Assembly (NCBI GenBank): GCA_037893245.1
Contig: JBAIAA010000452.1
Location: forward strand, 682,001 to 746,000
Direction of reading: 5' to 3'
Source of the DNA: Crossaster papposus
Taxonomy: Eukaryota > Echinodermata > Asteroidea > Velatida > Solasteridae
Length of the DNA stretch: 64,000 nucleotides
Below are positions 36,701-50,060 of this stretch, piece after piece. A model generated the notes under the pieces. The model did not search any database, had not been told where the DNA came from, and saw nothing but the letters and a program-made list of their open reading frames with translations. A program made the translations under genes and the position numbers. Each line of letters opens with the position of its first letter. Positions within the stretch are counted from its first letter, which is position 1.

Positions 36701-38053
36701 GGGAAAGAAGTGTGCATAAGAAATAAACACATGATGTGGGAACAAGCCCTCGAGTTAAATATGTAAAGGGAAAGAAGTGTGCATAAGAAATAAACACATG
36801 ATGTGGGAACAAGCCCTCGAGTTAAATATGTAAAGGGAAAGAAGTGTGCATAAGAAATATGTAAAGGGAAAGAAGTGTGCATAAGAAATATGTAAAGGGA
36901 AAGAAGTGTGCATAAGAAATATGTAAAGGGAAAGAAGTGTGCATAAGAAATATGTAAAGGGAAAGAAGTGTGCATAAGAAATATGTAAAGGGAAAGAAGT
37001 GTGCATAAGAAATATGTAAAGGGAAAGAAGTGTGCATAAGAAATATGTAAAGGGAAAGAAGTGTGCATAAGAAATATGTAAAGGGAAAGAAGTGTGCATA
37101 AGAAATATGTAAAGGGAAAGAAGTGTGCATAAGAAATATGTAAAGGGAAAGAAGTGTGCATAAGAAATATGTAAAGGGAAAGAAGTGTGCATAAGAAATA
37201 TGTAAAGGGAAAGAAGTGTGCATAAGAAATATGTAAAGGGAAAGAAGTGTGCATAAGAAATATGTAAAGGGAAAGAAGTGTGCATAAGAAATATGTAAAG
37301 GGAAAGAAGTGTGCATAAGAAATATGTAAAGGGAAAGAAGTGTGCATAAGAAATATGTAAAGGGAAAGAAGTGTGCATAAGAAATATGTAAAGGGAAAGA
37401 AGTGTGCATAAGAAATATGTAAAGGGAAAGAAGTGTGCATAAGAAATATGTAAAGGGAAAGAAGTGTGCATAAGAAATATGTAAAGGGAAAGAAGTGTGC
37501 ATAAGAAATATGTAAAGGGAAAGAAGTGTGCATAAGAAATATGTAAAGGGAAAGAAGTGTGCATAAGAAATATGTAAAGGGAAAGAAGTGTGCATAAGAA
37601 ATAAACACATGATGTGGGAACAAGCCCTCGAGTTAAATATGTAAAGGGAAAGAAGTGTGCATAAGAAATATGTAAAGGGAAAGAAGTGTGCATAAGAAAT
37701 ATGTAAAGGGAAAGAAGTGTGCATAAGAAATAAACACATGATGTGGGAACAAGCCCTCGAGTTAAATATGTAAAGGGAAAGAAGTGTGCATAAGAAATAA
37801 ACACATGATGTGGGAACAAGCCCTCGAGTTAAATATGTAAAGGGAAAGAAGTGTGCATAAGAAATATGTAAAGGGAAAGAAGTGTGCATAAGAAATATGT
37901 AAAGGGAAAGAAGTGTGCATAAGAAATATGTAAAGGGAAAGAAGTGTGCATAAGAAATATGTAAAGGGAAAGAAGTGTGCATAAGAAATATGTAAAGGGA
38001 AAGAAGTGTGCATAAGAAATAAACACATGATGTGGGAACAAGCCCTCGAGTTA
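33763..38053 (+). repeat. Large duplication D2, copy 1
   Basis: Spacers 33763, 35627, 36593, 36722, 36789, 37600, 37729, 37796 and 38018 match 40642, 42537, 43503, 43632, 43699, 44479, 44608, 44675 and 44897. Offsets are 6,879, then 6,910, then 6,879 bp, so one 31-mer differs at each of two places. Shared markers: A29C+G30A unit at 34290, the 30-bp unit at 35535, and A18G at 35835. Private changes here include G30T near 33891, A4G at 34050, a CATTAGA unit near 35969 and A9G near 36667. Confidence 0.92.
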
Positions 38054-38182
38054 AATATGTAAAGGGAAAGAAGTGTGCATAAGAAATATGTAAAGGGAAA
38101 GAAGTGTGCATAAGAAATATGTAAAGGGAAAGAAGTGTGCATAAGAAATAAACACATGATGTGGGAACAAGCCCTCGAGTTA
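37600..38182 (+). repeat. Five-spacer signature, copy 2
   Basis: Spacers at 37600, 37729, 37796, 38018 and 38147 repeat the 3-1-6-3 gap pattern, and the unit after the last has T3C. A CATACAAAA unit lies 527 bp after the last spacer start (38674), as after copies 1, 5 and 7. Confidence 0.95.
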
Positions 38183-40641
38183 AACATGTAAAGGGAAAGA
38201 AGTGTGCATAAGAAATATGTAAAGGGAAAGAAGTGTGCATAAGAAATATGTAAAGGGAAAGAAGTGTGCATAAGAAATATGTAAAGGGAAAGAAGTGTGC
38301 ATAAGAAATATGTAAAGGGAAAGAAGTGTGCATAAGAAATATGTAAAGGGAAAGAAGTGTGCATAAGAAATATGTAAAGGGAAAGAAGTGTGCATAAGAA
38401 ATATGTAAAGGGAAAGAAGTGTGCATAAGAAATATGTAAAGGGAAAGAAGTGTGCATAAGAAATATGTAAAGGGAAAGAAGTGTGCATAAGAAATATGTA
38501 AAGGGAAAGAAGTGTGCATAAGAAATATGTAAAGGGAAAGAAGTGTGCATAAGAAATATGTAAAGGGAAAGAAGTGTGCATAAGAAATATGTAAAGGGAA
38601 AGAAGTGTGCATAAGAAATATGTAAAGGGAAAGAAGTGTGCATAAGAAATATGTAAAGGGAAAGAAGTGTGCATACAAAATATGTAAAGGGAAAGAAGTG
38701 TGCATAAGAAATATGTAAAGGGAAAGAAGTGTGCATAAGAAATATGTAAAGGGAAAGAAGTGTGCATAAGAAATATGTAAAGGGAAAGAAGTGTGCATAA
38801 GAAATATGTAAAGGGAAAGAAGTGTGCATAAGAAATATGTAAAGGGAAAGAAGTGTGCATAAGAAATATGTAAAGGGAAAGAAGTGTGCATAAGAAATAT
38901 GTAAAGGGAAAGAAGTGTGCATAAGAAATATGTAAAGGGAAAGAAGTGTGCATAAGAAATATGTAAAGGGAAAGAAGTGTGCATAAGAAATATGTAAAGG
39001 GAAAGAAGTGTGCATAAGAAATATGTAAAGGGAAAGAAGTGTGCATAAGAAATATGTAAAGGGAAAGAAGTGTGCATAAGAAATATGTAAAGGGAAAGAA
39101 GTGTGCATAAGAAATATGTAAAGGGAAAGAAGTGTGCATAAGAAATATGTAAAGGGAAAGAAGTGTGCATAAGAAATATGTAAAGGGAAAGAAGTGTGCA
39201 TAAGAAATATGTAAAGGGAAAGAAGTGTGCATAATAAATATGTAAAGGGAAAGAAGTGTGCATAAGAAATATGTAAAGGGAAAGAAGTGTGCATAAGAAA
39301 TATGTAAAGGGAAAGAAGTGTGCATAAGAAATAAACACATGATGTGGGAACAAGCCCTCGAGTTAAATATGTAAAGGGAAAGAAGTGTGCATAAGAAATA
39401 AACACATGATGTGGGAACAAGCCCTCGAGTTAAATATGTAAAGGGAAAGAAGTGTGCATAAGAAATATGTAAAGGGAAAGAAGTGTGCATAAGAAATATG
39501 TAAAGGGAAAGAAGTGTGCATAAGAAATATGTAAAGGGAAAGAAGTGTGCATAAGAAATATGTAAAGGGAAAGAAGTGTGCATAAGAAATATGTAAAGGG
39601 AAAGAAGTGTGCATAAGAAATATGTAAAGGGAAAGAAGTGTGCATAAGAAATATGTAAAGGGAAAGAAGTGTGCATAAGAAATATGTAAAGGGAAAGAAG
39701 TGTGCATAAGAAATATGTAAAGGGAAAGAAGTGTGCATAAGAAATATGTAAAGGGAAAGAAGTGTGCATAAGAAATATGTAAAGGGAAAGAAGTGTGCAT
39801 AAGAAATATGTAAAGGGAAAGAAGTGTGCATAAGAAATATGTAAAGGGAAAGAAGTGTGCATAAGAAATATGTAAAGGGAAAGAAGTGTGCATAAGAAAT
39901 ATGTAAAGGGAAAGAAGTGTGCATAAGAAATATGTAAAGGGAAAGAAGTGTGCATACAAAATATGTAAAGGGAAAGAAGTGTGCATAAGAAATATGTAAA
40001 GGGAAAGAAGTGTGCATAAGAAATATGTAAAGGGAAAGAAGTGTGCATAAGAAATATGTAAAGGGAAAGAAGTGTGCATAAGAAATATGTAAAGGGAAAG
40101 AAGTGTGCATAAGAAATATGTAAAGGGAAAGAAGTGTGCATAAGAAATATGTAAAGGGAAAGAAGTGTGCATAAGAAATATGTAAAGGGAAAGAAGTGTG
40201 CATAAGAAATATGTAAAGGGAAAGAAGTGTGCATAAGAAATATGTAAAGGGAAAGAAGTGTGCATAAGAAATATGTAAAGGGAAAGAAGTGTGCATAAGA
40301 AATATGTAAAGGGAAAGAAGTGTGCATAAGAAATATGTAAAGGGAAAGAAGTGTGCATAAGAAATATGTAAAGGGAAAGAAGTGTGCATAAGAAATATGT
40401 AAAGGGAAAGAAGTGTGCATAAGAAATATGTAAAGGGAAAGAAGTGTGCATAAGAAATATGTAAAGGGAAAGAAGTGTGCATAAGAAATATGTAAAGGGA
40501 AAGAAGTGTGCATAAGAAATATGTAAAGGGAAAGAAGTGTGCATAAGAAATATGTAAAGGGAAAGAAGTGTGCATAAGAAATATGTAAAGGGAAAGAAGT
40601 GTGCATAAGAAATATGTAAAGGGAAAGAAGTGTGCATAAGA
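38183..40641 (+). repeat. Segment between D2 copies, with spacer pair 39330/39397
   Basis: This stretch contains 37 units, a spacer pair separated by one unit (39330 and 39397), then 39 units up to spacer 40642. It carries CATACAAAA units at 38674 and 39955 and a G30T unit near 39.23 kb. The lone 1-unit gap looks like a remnant of a five-spacer signature from which the 3- and 6-unit parts were lost. Confidence 0.82.
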
Positions 40642-43600
40642 AATAAACACATGATGTGGGAACAAGCCCTCGAGTTAAACATGTAAAGGGAAAGAAGTGT
40701 GCATAAGAAATATGTAAAGGGAAAGAAGTGTGCATAAGAAATATGTAAAGGGAAAGAAGTGTGCATAAGAAATATGTAAAGGGAAAGAAGTGTGCATAAG
40801 AAATATGTAAAGGGAAAGAAGTGTGCATAAGAAATATGTAAAGGGAAAGAAGTGTGCATAAGAAATATGTAAAGGGAAAGAAGTGTGCATAAGAAATATG
40901 TAAAGGGAAAGAAGTGTGCATAAGAAATATGTAAAGGGAAAGAAGTGTGCATAAGAAATATGTAAAGGGAAAGAAGTGTGCATAAGAAATATGTAAAGGG
41001 AAAGAAGTGTGCATAAGAAATATGTAAAGGGAAAGAAGTGTGCATAAGAAATATGTAAAGGGAAAGAAGTGTGCATAAGAAATATGTAAAGGGAAAGAAG
41101 TGTGCATAAGAAATATGTAAAGGGAAAGAAGTGTGCATAAGAAATATGTAAAGGGAAAGAAGTGTGCATACAAAATATGTAAAGGGAAAGAAGTGTGCAT
41201 AAGAAATATGTAAAGGGAAAGAAGTGTGCATAAGAAATATGTAAAGGGAAAGAAGTGTGCATAAGAAATATGTAAAGGGAAAGAAGTGTGCATAAGAAAT
41301 ATGTAAAGGGAAAGAAGTGTGCATAAGAAATATGTAAAGGGAAAGAAGTGTGCATAAGAAATATGTAAAGGGAAAGAAGTGTGCATAAGAAATATGTAAA
41401 GGGAAAGAAGTGTGCATAAGAAATATGTAAAGGGAAAGAAGTGTGCATAAGAAATATGTAAAGGGAAAGAAGTGTGCATAAGAAATATGTAAAGGGAAAG
41501 AAGTGTGCATAAGAAATATGTAAAGGGAAAGAAGTGTGCATAAGAAATATGTAAAGGGAAAGAAGTGTGCATAAGAAATATGTAAAGGGAAAGAAGTGTG
41601 CATAAGAAATATGTAAAGGGAAAGAAGTGTGCATAAGAAATATGTAAAGGGAAAGAAGTGTGCATAAGAAATATGTAAAGGGAAAGAAGTGTGCATAAGA
41701 AATATGTAAAGGGAAAGAAGTGTGCATAAGAAATATGTAAAGGGAAAGAAGTGTGCATAAGAAATATGTAAAGGGAAAGAAGTGTGCATAAGAAATATGT
41801 AAAGGGAAAGAAGTGTGCATAAGAAATATGTAAAGGGAAAGAAGTGTGCATAAGAAATATGTAAAGGGAAAGAAGTGTGCATAAGAAATATGTAAAGGGA
41901 AAGAAGTGTGCATAAGAAATATGTAAAGGGAAAGAAGTGTGCATAAGAAATATGTAAAGGGAAAGAAGTGTGCATAAGAAATATGTAAAGGGAAAGAAGT
42001 GTGCATAAGAAATATGTAAAGGGAAAGAAGTGTGCATAAGAAATATGTAAAGGGAAAGAAGTGTGCATAAGAAATATGTAAAGGGAAAGAAGTGTGCATA
42101 AGAAATATGTAAAGGGAAAGAAGTGTGCATAAGAAATATGTAAAGGGAAAGAAGTGTGCATAAGAAATATGTAAAGGGAAAGAAGTGTGCATAAGAAATA
42201 TGTAAAGGGAAAGAAGTGTGCATAAGAAATATGTAAAGGGAAAGAAGTGTGCATAAGAAATATGTAAAGGGAAAGAAGTGTGCATAAGAAATATGTAAAG
42301 GGAAAGAAGTGTGCATAAGAAATATGTAAAGGGAAAGAAGTGTGCATAAGAAATATGTAAAGGGAAAGAAGTGTGCATAAGAAATATGTAAAGGGAAAGA
42401 AGTGTGCATAAGAAATATGTAAAGGGAAAGAAGTGTGCATAAGAAATAATAAAGGGAAAGAAGTGTGCATAAGAAATATGTAAAGGGAAAGAAGTGTGCA
42501 TAAGAAATATGTAAAGGGAAAGAAGTGTGCATAAGAAATAAACACATGATGTGGGAACAAGCCCTCGAGTTAAATATGTAAAGGGAAAGAAGTGTGCATA
42601 AGAAATATGTAAAGGGAAAGAAGTGTGCATAAGAAATATGTAAAGGGAAAGAAGTGTGCATAAGAAATATGTAAAGGGAAAGAAGTGTGCATAAGAAATA
42701 TGTAAAGGGAAAGAAGTGTGCATAAGAAATATGTAAAGGGAAAGGAGTGTGCATAAGAAATATGTAAAGGGAAAGAAGTGTGCATAAGAAATATGTAAAG
42801 GGAAAGAAGTGTGCATAAGAAATATGTAAAGGGAAAGAAATGTGCATAAGAAATATGTAAAGGGAAAGAAGTGTGCATAAGAAATATGTAAAGGGAAAGA
42901 AGTGTGCATAAGAAATATGTAAAGGGAAAGAAGTGTGCATAAGAAATATGTAAAGGGAAAGAAGTGTGCATAAGAAATATGTAAAGGGAAAGAAGTGTGC
43001 ATAAGAAATATGTAAAGGGAAAGAAGTGTGCATAAGAAATATGTAAAGGGAAAGAAGTGTGCATAAGAAATATGTAAAGGGAAAGAAGTGTGCATAAGAA
43101 ATATGTAAAGGGAAAGAAGTGTGCATAAGAAATATGTAAAGGGAAAGAAGTGTGCATAAGAAATATGTAAAGGGAAAGAAGTGTGCATAAGAAATATGTA
43201 AAGGGAAAGAAGTGTGCATAAGAAATATGTAAAGGGAAAGAAGTGTGCATAAGAAATATGTAAAGGGAAAGAAGTGTGCATAAGAAATATGTAAAGGGAA
43301 AGAAGTGTGCATAAGAAATATGTAAAGGGAAAGAAGTGTGCATAAGAAATATGTAAAGGGAAAGAAGTGTGCATAAGAAATATGTAAAGGGAAAGAAGTG
43401 TGCATAAGAAATATGTAAAGGGAAAGAAGTGTGCATAAGAAATATGTAAAGGGAAAGAAGTGTGCATAAGAAATATGTAAAGGGAAAGAAGTGTGCATAA
43501 GAAATAAACACATGATGTGGGAACAAGCCCTCGAGTTAAATATGTAAAGGGAAAGAAGTGTGCATAAGAAATATGTAAAGGGAAAGAAGTGTGCATAAGA

Positions 43601-44932
43601 AATATGTAAAGGGAAAGAAGTGTGCATAAGAAATAAACACATGATGTGGGAACAAGCCCTCGAGTTAAATATGTAAAGGGAAAGAAGTGTGCATAAGAAA
43701 TAAACACATGATGTGGGAACAAGCCCTCGAGTTAAATATGTAAAGGGAAAGAAGTGTGCATAAGAAATATGTAAAGGGAAAGAAGTGTGCATAAGAAATA
43801 TGTAAAGGGAAAGAAGTGTGCATAAGAAATATGTAAAGGGAAAGAAGTGTGCATAAGAAATATGTAAAGGGAAAGAAGTGTGCATAAGAAATATGTAAAG
43901 GGAAAGAAGTGTGCATAAGAAATATGTAAAGGGAAAGAAGTGTGCATAAGAAATATGTAAAGGGAAAGAAGTGTGCATAAGAAATATGTAAAGAGAAAGA
44001 AGTGTGCATAAGAAATATGTAAAGGGAAAGAAGTGTGCATAAGAAATATGTAAAGGGAAAGAAGTGTGCATAAGAAATATGTAAAGGGAAAGAAGTGTGC
44101 ATAAGAAATATGTAAAGGGAAAGAAGTGTGCATAAGAAATATGTAAAGGGAAAGAAGTGTGCATAAGAAATATGTAAAGGGAAAGAAGTGTGCATAAGAA
44201 ATATGTAAAGGGAAAGAAGTGTGCATAAGAAATATGTAAAGGGAAAGAAGTGTGCATAAGAAATATGTAAAGGGAAAGAAGTGTGCATAAGAAATATGTA
44301 AAGGGAAAGAAGTGTGCATAAGAAATATGTAAAGGGAAAGAAGTGTGCATAAGAAATATGTAAAGGGAAAGAAGTGTGCATAAGAAATATGTAAAGGGAA
44401 AGAAGTGTGCATAAGAAATATGTAAAGGGAAAGAAGTGTGCATAAGAAATATGTAAAGGGAAAGAAGTGTGCATAAGAAATAAACACATGATGTGGGAAC
44501 AAGCCCTCGAGTTAAATATGTAAAGGGAAAGAAGTGTGCATAAGAAATATGTAAAGGGAAAGAAGTGTGCATAAGAAATATGTAAAGGGAAAGAAGTGTG
44601 CATAAGAAATAAACACATGATGTGGGAACAAGCCCTCGAGTTAAATATGTAAAGGGAAAGAAGTGTGCATAAGAAATAAACACATGATGTGGGAACAAGC
44701 CCTCGAGTTAAATATGTAAAGGGAAAGAAGTGTGCATAAGAAATATGTAAAGGGAAAGAAGTGTGCATAAGAAATATGTAAAGGGAAAGAAGTGTGCATA
44801 AGAAATATGTAAAGGGAAAGAAGTGTGCATAAGAAATATGTAAAGGGAAAGAAGTGTGCATAAGAAATATGTAAAGGGAAAGAAGTGTGCATAAGAAATA
44901 AACACATGATGTGGGAACAAGCCCTCGAGTTA
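40642..44932 (+). repeat. Large duplication D2, copy 2
   Basis: This is the counterpart of 33763-38053. It shares the T3C unit after the first spacer, the CATACAAAA unit 527 bp later (41169), the 30-bp unit at 42445 and A18G at 42745. A G20A change at 42840 and a G12A change near 43.99 kb are private. The five-spacer signature at its right end is incomplete: 44479, 44608, 44675 and 44897 give the 3-1-6 gaps, but the final 3-unit gap is replaced by 23 units. Confidence 0.92.
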
Positions 44933-45645
44933 AATATGTAAAGGGAAAGAAGTGTGCATAAGAAATATGTAAAGGGAAAGAAGTGTGCATAAGAAATATG
45001 TAAAGGGAAAGAAGTGTGCATAAGAAATATGTAAAGGGAAAGAAGTGTGCATAAGAAATATGTAAAGGGAAAGAAGTGTGCATAAGAAATATGTAAAGGG
45101 AAAGAAGTGTGCATAAGAAATATGTAAAGGGAAAGAAGTGTGCATAAGAAATATGTAAAGGGAAAGAAGTGTGCATAAGAAATATGTAAAGGGAAAGAAG
45201 TGTGCATAAGAAATATGTAAAGGGAAAGAAGTGTGCATAAGAAATATGTAAAGGGAAAGAAGTGTGCATAAGAAATATGTAAAGGGAAAGAAGTGTGCAT
45301 AAGAAATATGTAAAGGGAAAGAAGTGTGCATAAGAAATATGTAAAGGGAAAGAAGTGTGCATAAGAAATATGTAAAGGGAAAGAAGTGTGCATAAGAAAT
45401 ATGTAAAGGGAAAGAAGTGTGCATAAGAAATATGTAAAGGGAAAGAAGTGTGCATAAGAAATATGTAAAGGGAAAGAAGTGTGCATAAGAAATATGTAAA
45501 GGGAAAGAAGTGTGCATAAGAAATATGTAAAGGGAAAGAAGTGTGCATAAGAAATATGTAAAGGGAAAGAAGTGTGCATAAGAAATATGTAAAGGGAAAG
45601 AAGTGTGCATAAGAAATATGTAAAGGGAAAGAAGTGTACATAAGA

Positions 45646-46228
45646 AATAAACACATGATGTGGGAACAAGCCCTCGAGTTAAATATGTAAAGGGAAAGAA
45701 GTGTGCATAAGAAATATGTAAAGGGAAAGAAGTGTGCATAAGAAATATGTAAAGGGAAAGAAGTGTGCATAAGAAATAAACACATGATGTGGGAACAAGC
45801 CCTCGAGTTAAATATGTAAAGGGAAAGAAGTGTGCATAAGAAATAAACACATGATGTGGGAACAAGCCCTCGAGTTAAATATGTAAAGGGAAAGAAGTGT
45901 GCATAAGAAATATGTAAAGGGAAAGAAGTGTGCATAAGAAATATGTAAAGGGAAAGAAGTGTGCATAAGAAATATGTAAAGGGAAAGAAGTGTGCATAAG
46001 AAATATGTAAAGGGAAAGAAGTGTGCATAAGAAATATGTAAAGGGAAAGAAGTGTGCATAAGAAATAAACACATGATGTGGGAACAAGCCCTCGAGTTAA
46101 ATATGTAAAGGGAAAGAAGTGTGCATAAGAAATATGTAAAGGGAAAGAAGTGTGCATAAGAAATATGTAAAGGGAAAGAAGTGTGCATAAGAAATAAACA
46201 CATGATGTGGGAACAAGCCCTCGAGTTA
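45646..46228 (+). repeat. Five-spacer signature, copy 3
   Basis: Spacers at 45646, 45775, 45842, 46064 and 46193 have the 3-1-6-3 pattern. The unit before it carries G24A (45638), as in copy 1 (33208), which links the two at an offset of 12,430 bp. A T3C unit follows the last spacer. Confidence 0.95.
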
Positions 46229-47344
46229 AACATGTAAAGGGAAAGAAGTGTGCATAAGAAATATGTAAAGGGAAAGAAGTGTGCATAAGAAATATGTAAA
46301 GGGAAAGAAGTGTGCATAAGAAATATGTAAAGGGAAAGAAGTGTGCATAAGAAATATGTAAAGGGAAAGAAGTGTGCATAAGAAATATGTAAAGGGAAAG
46401 AAGTGTGCATAAGAAATATGTAAAGGGAAAGAAGTGTGCATAAGAAATATGTAAAGGGAAAGAAGTGTGCATAAGAAATATGTAAAGGGAAAGAAGTGTG
46501 CATAAGAAATATGTAAAGGGAAAGAAGTGTGCATAAGAAATATGTAAAGGGAAAGAAGTGTGCATAAGAAATATGTAAAGGGAAAGAAGTGTGCATAAGA
46601 AATATGTAAAGGGAAAGAAGTGTGCATAAGAAATATGTAAAGGGAAAGAAGTGTGCATAAGAAATATGTAAAGGGAAAGAAGTGTGCATAAGAAATATGT
46701 AAAGGGAAAGAAGTGTGCATAAGAAATATGTAAAGGGAAAGAAGTGTGCATAAGAAATATGTAAAGGGAAAGAAGTGTGCATAAGAAATATGTAAAGGGA
46801 AAGAAGTGTGCATAAGAAATATGTAAAGGGAAAGAAGTGTGCATAAGAAATATGTAAAGGGAAAGAAGTGTGCATAAGAAATATGTAAAGGGAAAGAAGT
46901 GTGCATAAGAAATATGTAAAGGGAAAGAAGTGTGCATAAGAAATATGTAAAGGGAAAGAAGTGTGCATAAGAAATATGTAAAGGGAAAGAAGTGTGCATA
47001 AGAAATATGTAAAGGGAAAGAAGTGTGCATAAGAAATATGTAAAGGGAAAGAAGTGTGCATAAGAAATATGTAAAGGGAAAGAAGTGTGCATAAGAAATA
47101 TGTAAAGGGAAAGAAGTGTGCATAAGAAATATGTAAAGGGAAAGAAGTGTGCATAAGAAATATGTAAAGGGAAAGAAGTGTGCATAAGAAATATGTAAAG
47201 GGAAAGAAGTGTGCATAAGAAATATGTAAAGGGAAAGAAGTGTGCATAAGAAATATGTAAAGGGAAAGAAGTGTGCATAAGAAATATGTAAAGGGAAAGA
47301 AGTGTGCATAAGAAATATGTAAAGGGAAAGAAGTGTGCATAAGA
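46229..47344 (+). repeat. 36-unit canonical run
   Basis: This is 1,116 bp, exactly 36 units. Apart from T3C in the first, all read as canonical. The CATACAAAA unit seen 527 bp after other signatures is absent here. Confidence 0.88.
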
Positions 47345-47927
47345 AATAAACACATGATGTGGGAACAAGCCCTCGAGTTAAATATGTAAAGGGAAAGAAG
47401 TGTGCATAAGAAATATGTAAAGGGAAAGAAGTGTGCATAAGAAATATGTAAAGGGAAAGAAGTGTGCATAAGAAATAAACACATGATGTGGGAACAAGCC
47501 CTCGAGTTAAATATGTAAAGGGAAAGAAGTGTGCATAAGAAATAAACACATGATGTGGGAACAAGCCCTCGAGTTAAATATGTAAAGGGAAAGAAGTGTG
47601 CATAAGAAATATGTAAAGGGAAAGAAGTGTGCATAAGAAATATGTAAAGGGAAAGAAGTGTGCATAAGAAATATGTAAAGGGAAAGAAGTGTGCATAAGA
47701 AATATGTAAAGGGAAAGAAGTGTGCATAAGAAATATGTAAAGGGAAAGAAGTGTGCATAAGAAATAAACACATGATGTGGGAACAAGCCCTCGAGTTAAA
47801 TATGTAAAGGGAAAGAAGTGTGCATAAGAAATATGTAAAGGGAAAGAAGTGTGCATAAGAAATATGTAAAGGGAAAGAAGTGTGCATAAGAAATAAACAC
47901 ATGATGTGGGAACAAGCCCTCGAGTTA
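47345..47927 (+). repeat. Five-spacer signature, copy 4
   Basis: Spacers at 47345, 47474, 47541, 47763 and 47892 have the 3-1-6-3 pattern, followed by a T3C unit. Downstream, an A29C unit lies 496 bp after the last spacer (48388), one unit short of the usual 527, and reads CATACGAAA rather than CATACAAAA. A G30T unit lies near 49.32 kb. Confidence 0.95.
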
Positions 47928-49477
47928 AACATGTAAAGGGAAAGAAGTGTGCATAAGAAATATGTAAAGGGAAAGAAGTGTGCATAAGAAATATGTAAAG
48001 GGAAAGAAGTGTGCATAAGAAATATGTAAAGGGAAAGAAGTGTGCATAAGAAATATGTAAAGGGAAAGAAGTGTGCATAAGAAATATGTAAAGGGAAAGA
48101 AGTGTGCATAAGAAATATGTAAAGGGAAAGAAGTGTGCATAAGAAATATGTAAAGGGAAAGAAGTGTGCATAAGAAATATGTAAAGGGAAAGAAGTGTGC
48201 ATAAGAAATATGTAAAGGGAAAGAAGTGTGCATAAGAAATATGTAAAGGGAAAGAAGTGTGCATAAGAAATATGTAAAGGGAAAGAAGTGTGCATAAGAA
48301 ATATGTAAAGGGAAAGAAGTGTGCATAAGAAATATGTAAAGGGAAAGAAGTGTGCATAAGAAATATGTAAAGGGAAAGAAGTGTGCATACGAAATATGTA
48401 AAGGGAAAGAAGTGTGCATAAGAAATATGTAAAGGGAAAGAAGTGTGCATAAGAAATATGTAAAGGGAAAGAAGTGTGCATAAGAAATATGTAAAGGGAA
48501 AGAAGTGTGCATAAGAAATATGTAAAGGGAAAGAAGTGTGCATAAGAAATATGTAAAGGGAAAGAAGTGTGCATAAGAAATATGTAAAGGGAAAGAAGTG
48601 TGCATAAGAAATATGTAAAGGGAAAGAAGTGTGCATAAGAAATATGTAAAGGGAAAGAAGTGTGCATAAGAAATATGTAAAGGGAAAGAAGTGTGCATAA
48701 GAAATATGTAAAGGGAAAGAAGTGTGCATAAGAAATATGTAAAGGGAAAGAAGTGTGCATAAGAAATATGTAAAGGGAAAGAAGTGTGCATAAGAAATAT
48801 GTAAAGGGAAAGAAGTGTGCATAAGAAATATGTAAAGGGAAAGAAGTGTGCATAAGAAATATGTAAAGGGAAAGAAGTGTGCATAAGAAATATGTAAAGG
48901 GAAAGAAGTGTGCATAAGAAATATGTAAAGGGAAAGAAGTGTGCATAAGAAATATGTAAAGGGAAAGAAGTGTGCATAAGAAATATGTAAAGGGAAAGAA
49001 GTGTGCATAAGAAATATGTAAAGGGAAAGAAGTGTGCATAAGAAATATGTAAAGGGAAAGAAGTGTGCATAAGAAATATGTAAAGGGAAAGAAGTGTGCA
49101 TAAGAAATATGTAAAGGGAAAGAAGTGTGCATAAGAAATATGTAAAGGGAAAGAAGTGTGCATAAGAAATATGTAAAGGGAAAGAAGTGTGCATAAGAAA
49201 TATGTAAAGGGAAAGAAGTGTGCATAAGAAATATGTAAAGGGAAAGAAGTGTGCATAAGAAATATGTAAAGGGAAAGAAGTGTGCATAAGAAATATGTAA
49301 AGGGAAAGAAGTGTGCATAATAAATATGTAAAGGGAAAGAAGTGTGCATAAGAAATATGTAAAGGGAAAGAAGTGTGCATAAGAAATATGTAAAGGGAAA
49401 GAAGTGTGCATAAGAAATATGTAAAGGGAAAGAAGTGTGCATAAGAAATATGTAAAGGGAAAGAAGTGTGCATAAGA

Positions 49478-50060
49478 AATAAACACATGATGTGGGAACA
49501 AGCCCTCGAGTTAAATATGTAAAGGGAAAGAAGTGTGCATAAGAAATATGTAAAGGGAAAGAAGTGTGCATAAGAAATATGTAAAGGGAAAGAAGTGTGC
49601 ATAAGAAATAAACACATGATGTGGGAACAAGCCCTCGAGTTAAATATGTAAAGGGAAAGAAGTGTGCATAAGAAATAAACACATGATGTGGGAACAAGCC
49701 CTCGAGTTAAATATGTAAAGGGAAAGAAGTGTGCATAAGAAATATGTAAAGGGAAAGAAGTGTGCATAAGAAATATGTAAAGGGAAAGAAGTGTGCATAA
49801 GAAATATGTAAAGGGAAAGAAGTGTGCATAAGAAATATGTAAAGGGAAAGAAGTGTGCATAAGAAATATGTAAAGGGAAAGAAGTGTGCATAAGAAATAA
49901 ACACATGATGTGGGAACAAGCCCTCGAGTTAAATATGTAAAGGGAAAGAAGTGTGCATAAGAAATATGTAAAGGGAAAGAAGTGTGCATAAGAAATATGT
50001 AAAGGGAAAGAAGTGTGCATAAGAAATAAACACATGATGTGGGAACAAGCCCTCGAGTTA
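49478..50060 (+). repeat. Five-spacer signature, copy 5
   Basis: Spacers at 49478, 49607, 49674, 49896 and 50025 have the 3-1-6-3 pattern, and the unit after the last has T3C. It forms the left end of duplication D3. The CATACAAAA unit follows at 50552, 527 bp after the last spacer start. Confidence 0.95.

Larger units (their letters stand above)
33216..50060 (+). repeat. Spacer group of the 33-50 kb region
   Basis: Spacers start at 33216, 33345, 33412, 33634, 33763, 35627, 36593, 36722, 36789, 37600, 37729, 37796, 38018, 38147, 39330, 39397, 40642, 42537, 43503, 43632, 43699, 44479, 44608, 44675, 44897, 45646, 45775, 45842, 46064, 46193, 47345, 47474, 47541, 47763, 47892, 49478, 49607, 49674, 49896 and 50025. 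All appear identical to the type sequence. Density is about one per 420 bp, about twice that of the left region. Confidence 0.94.
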
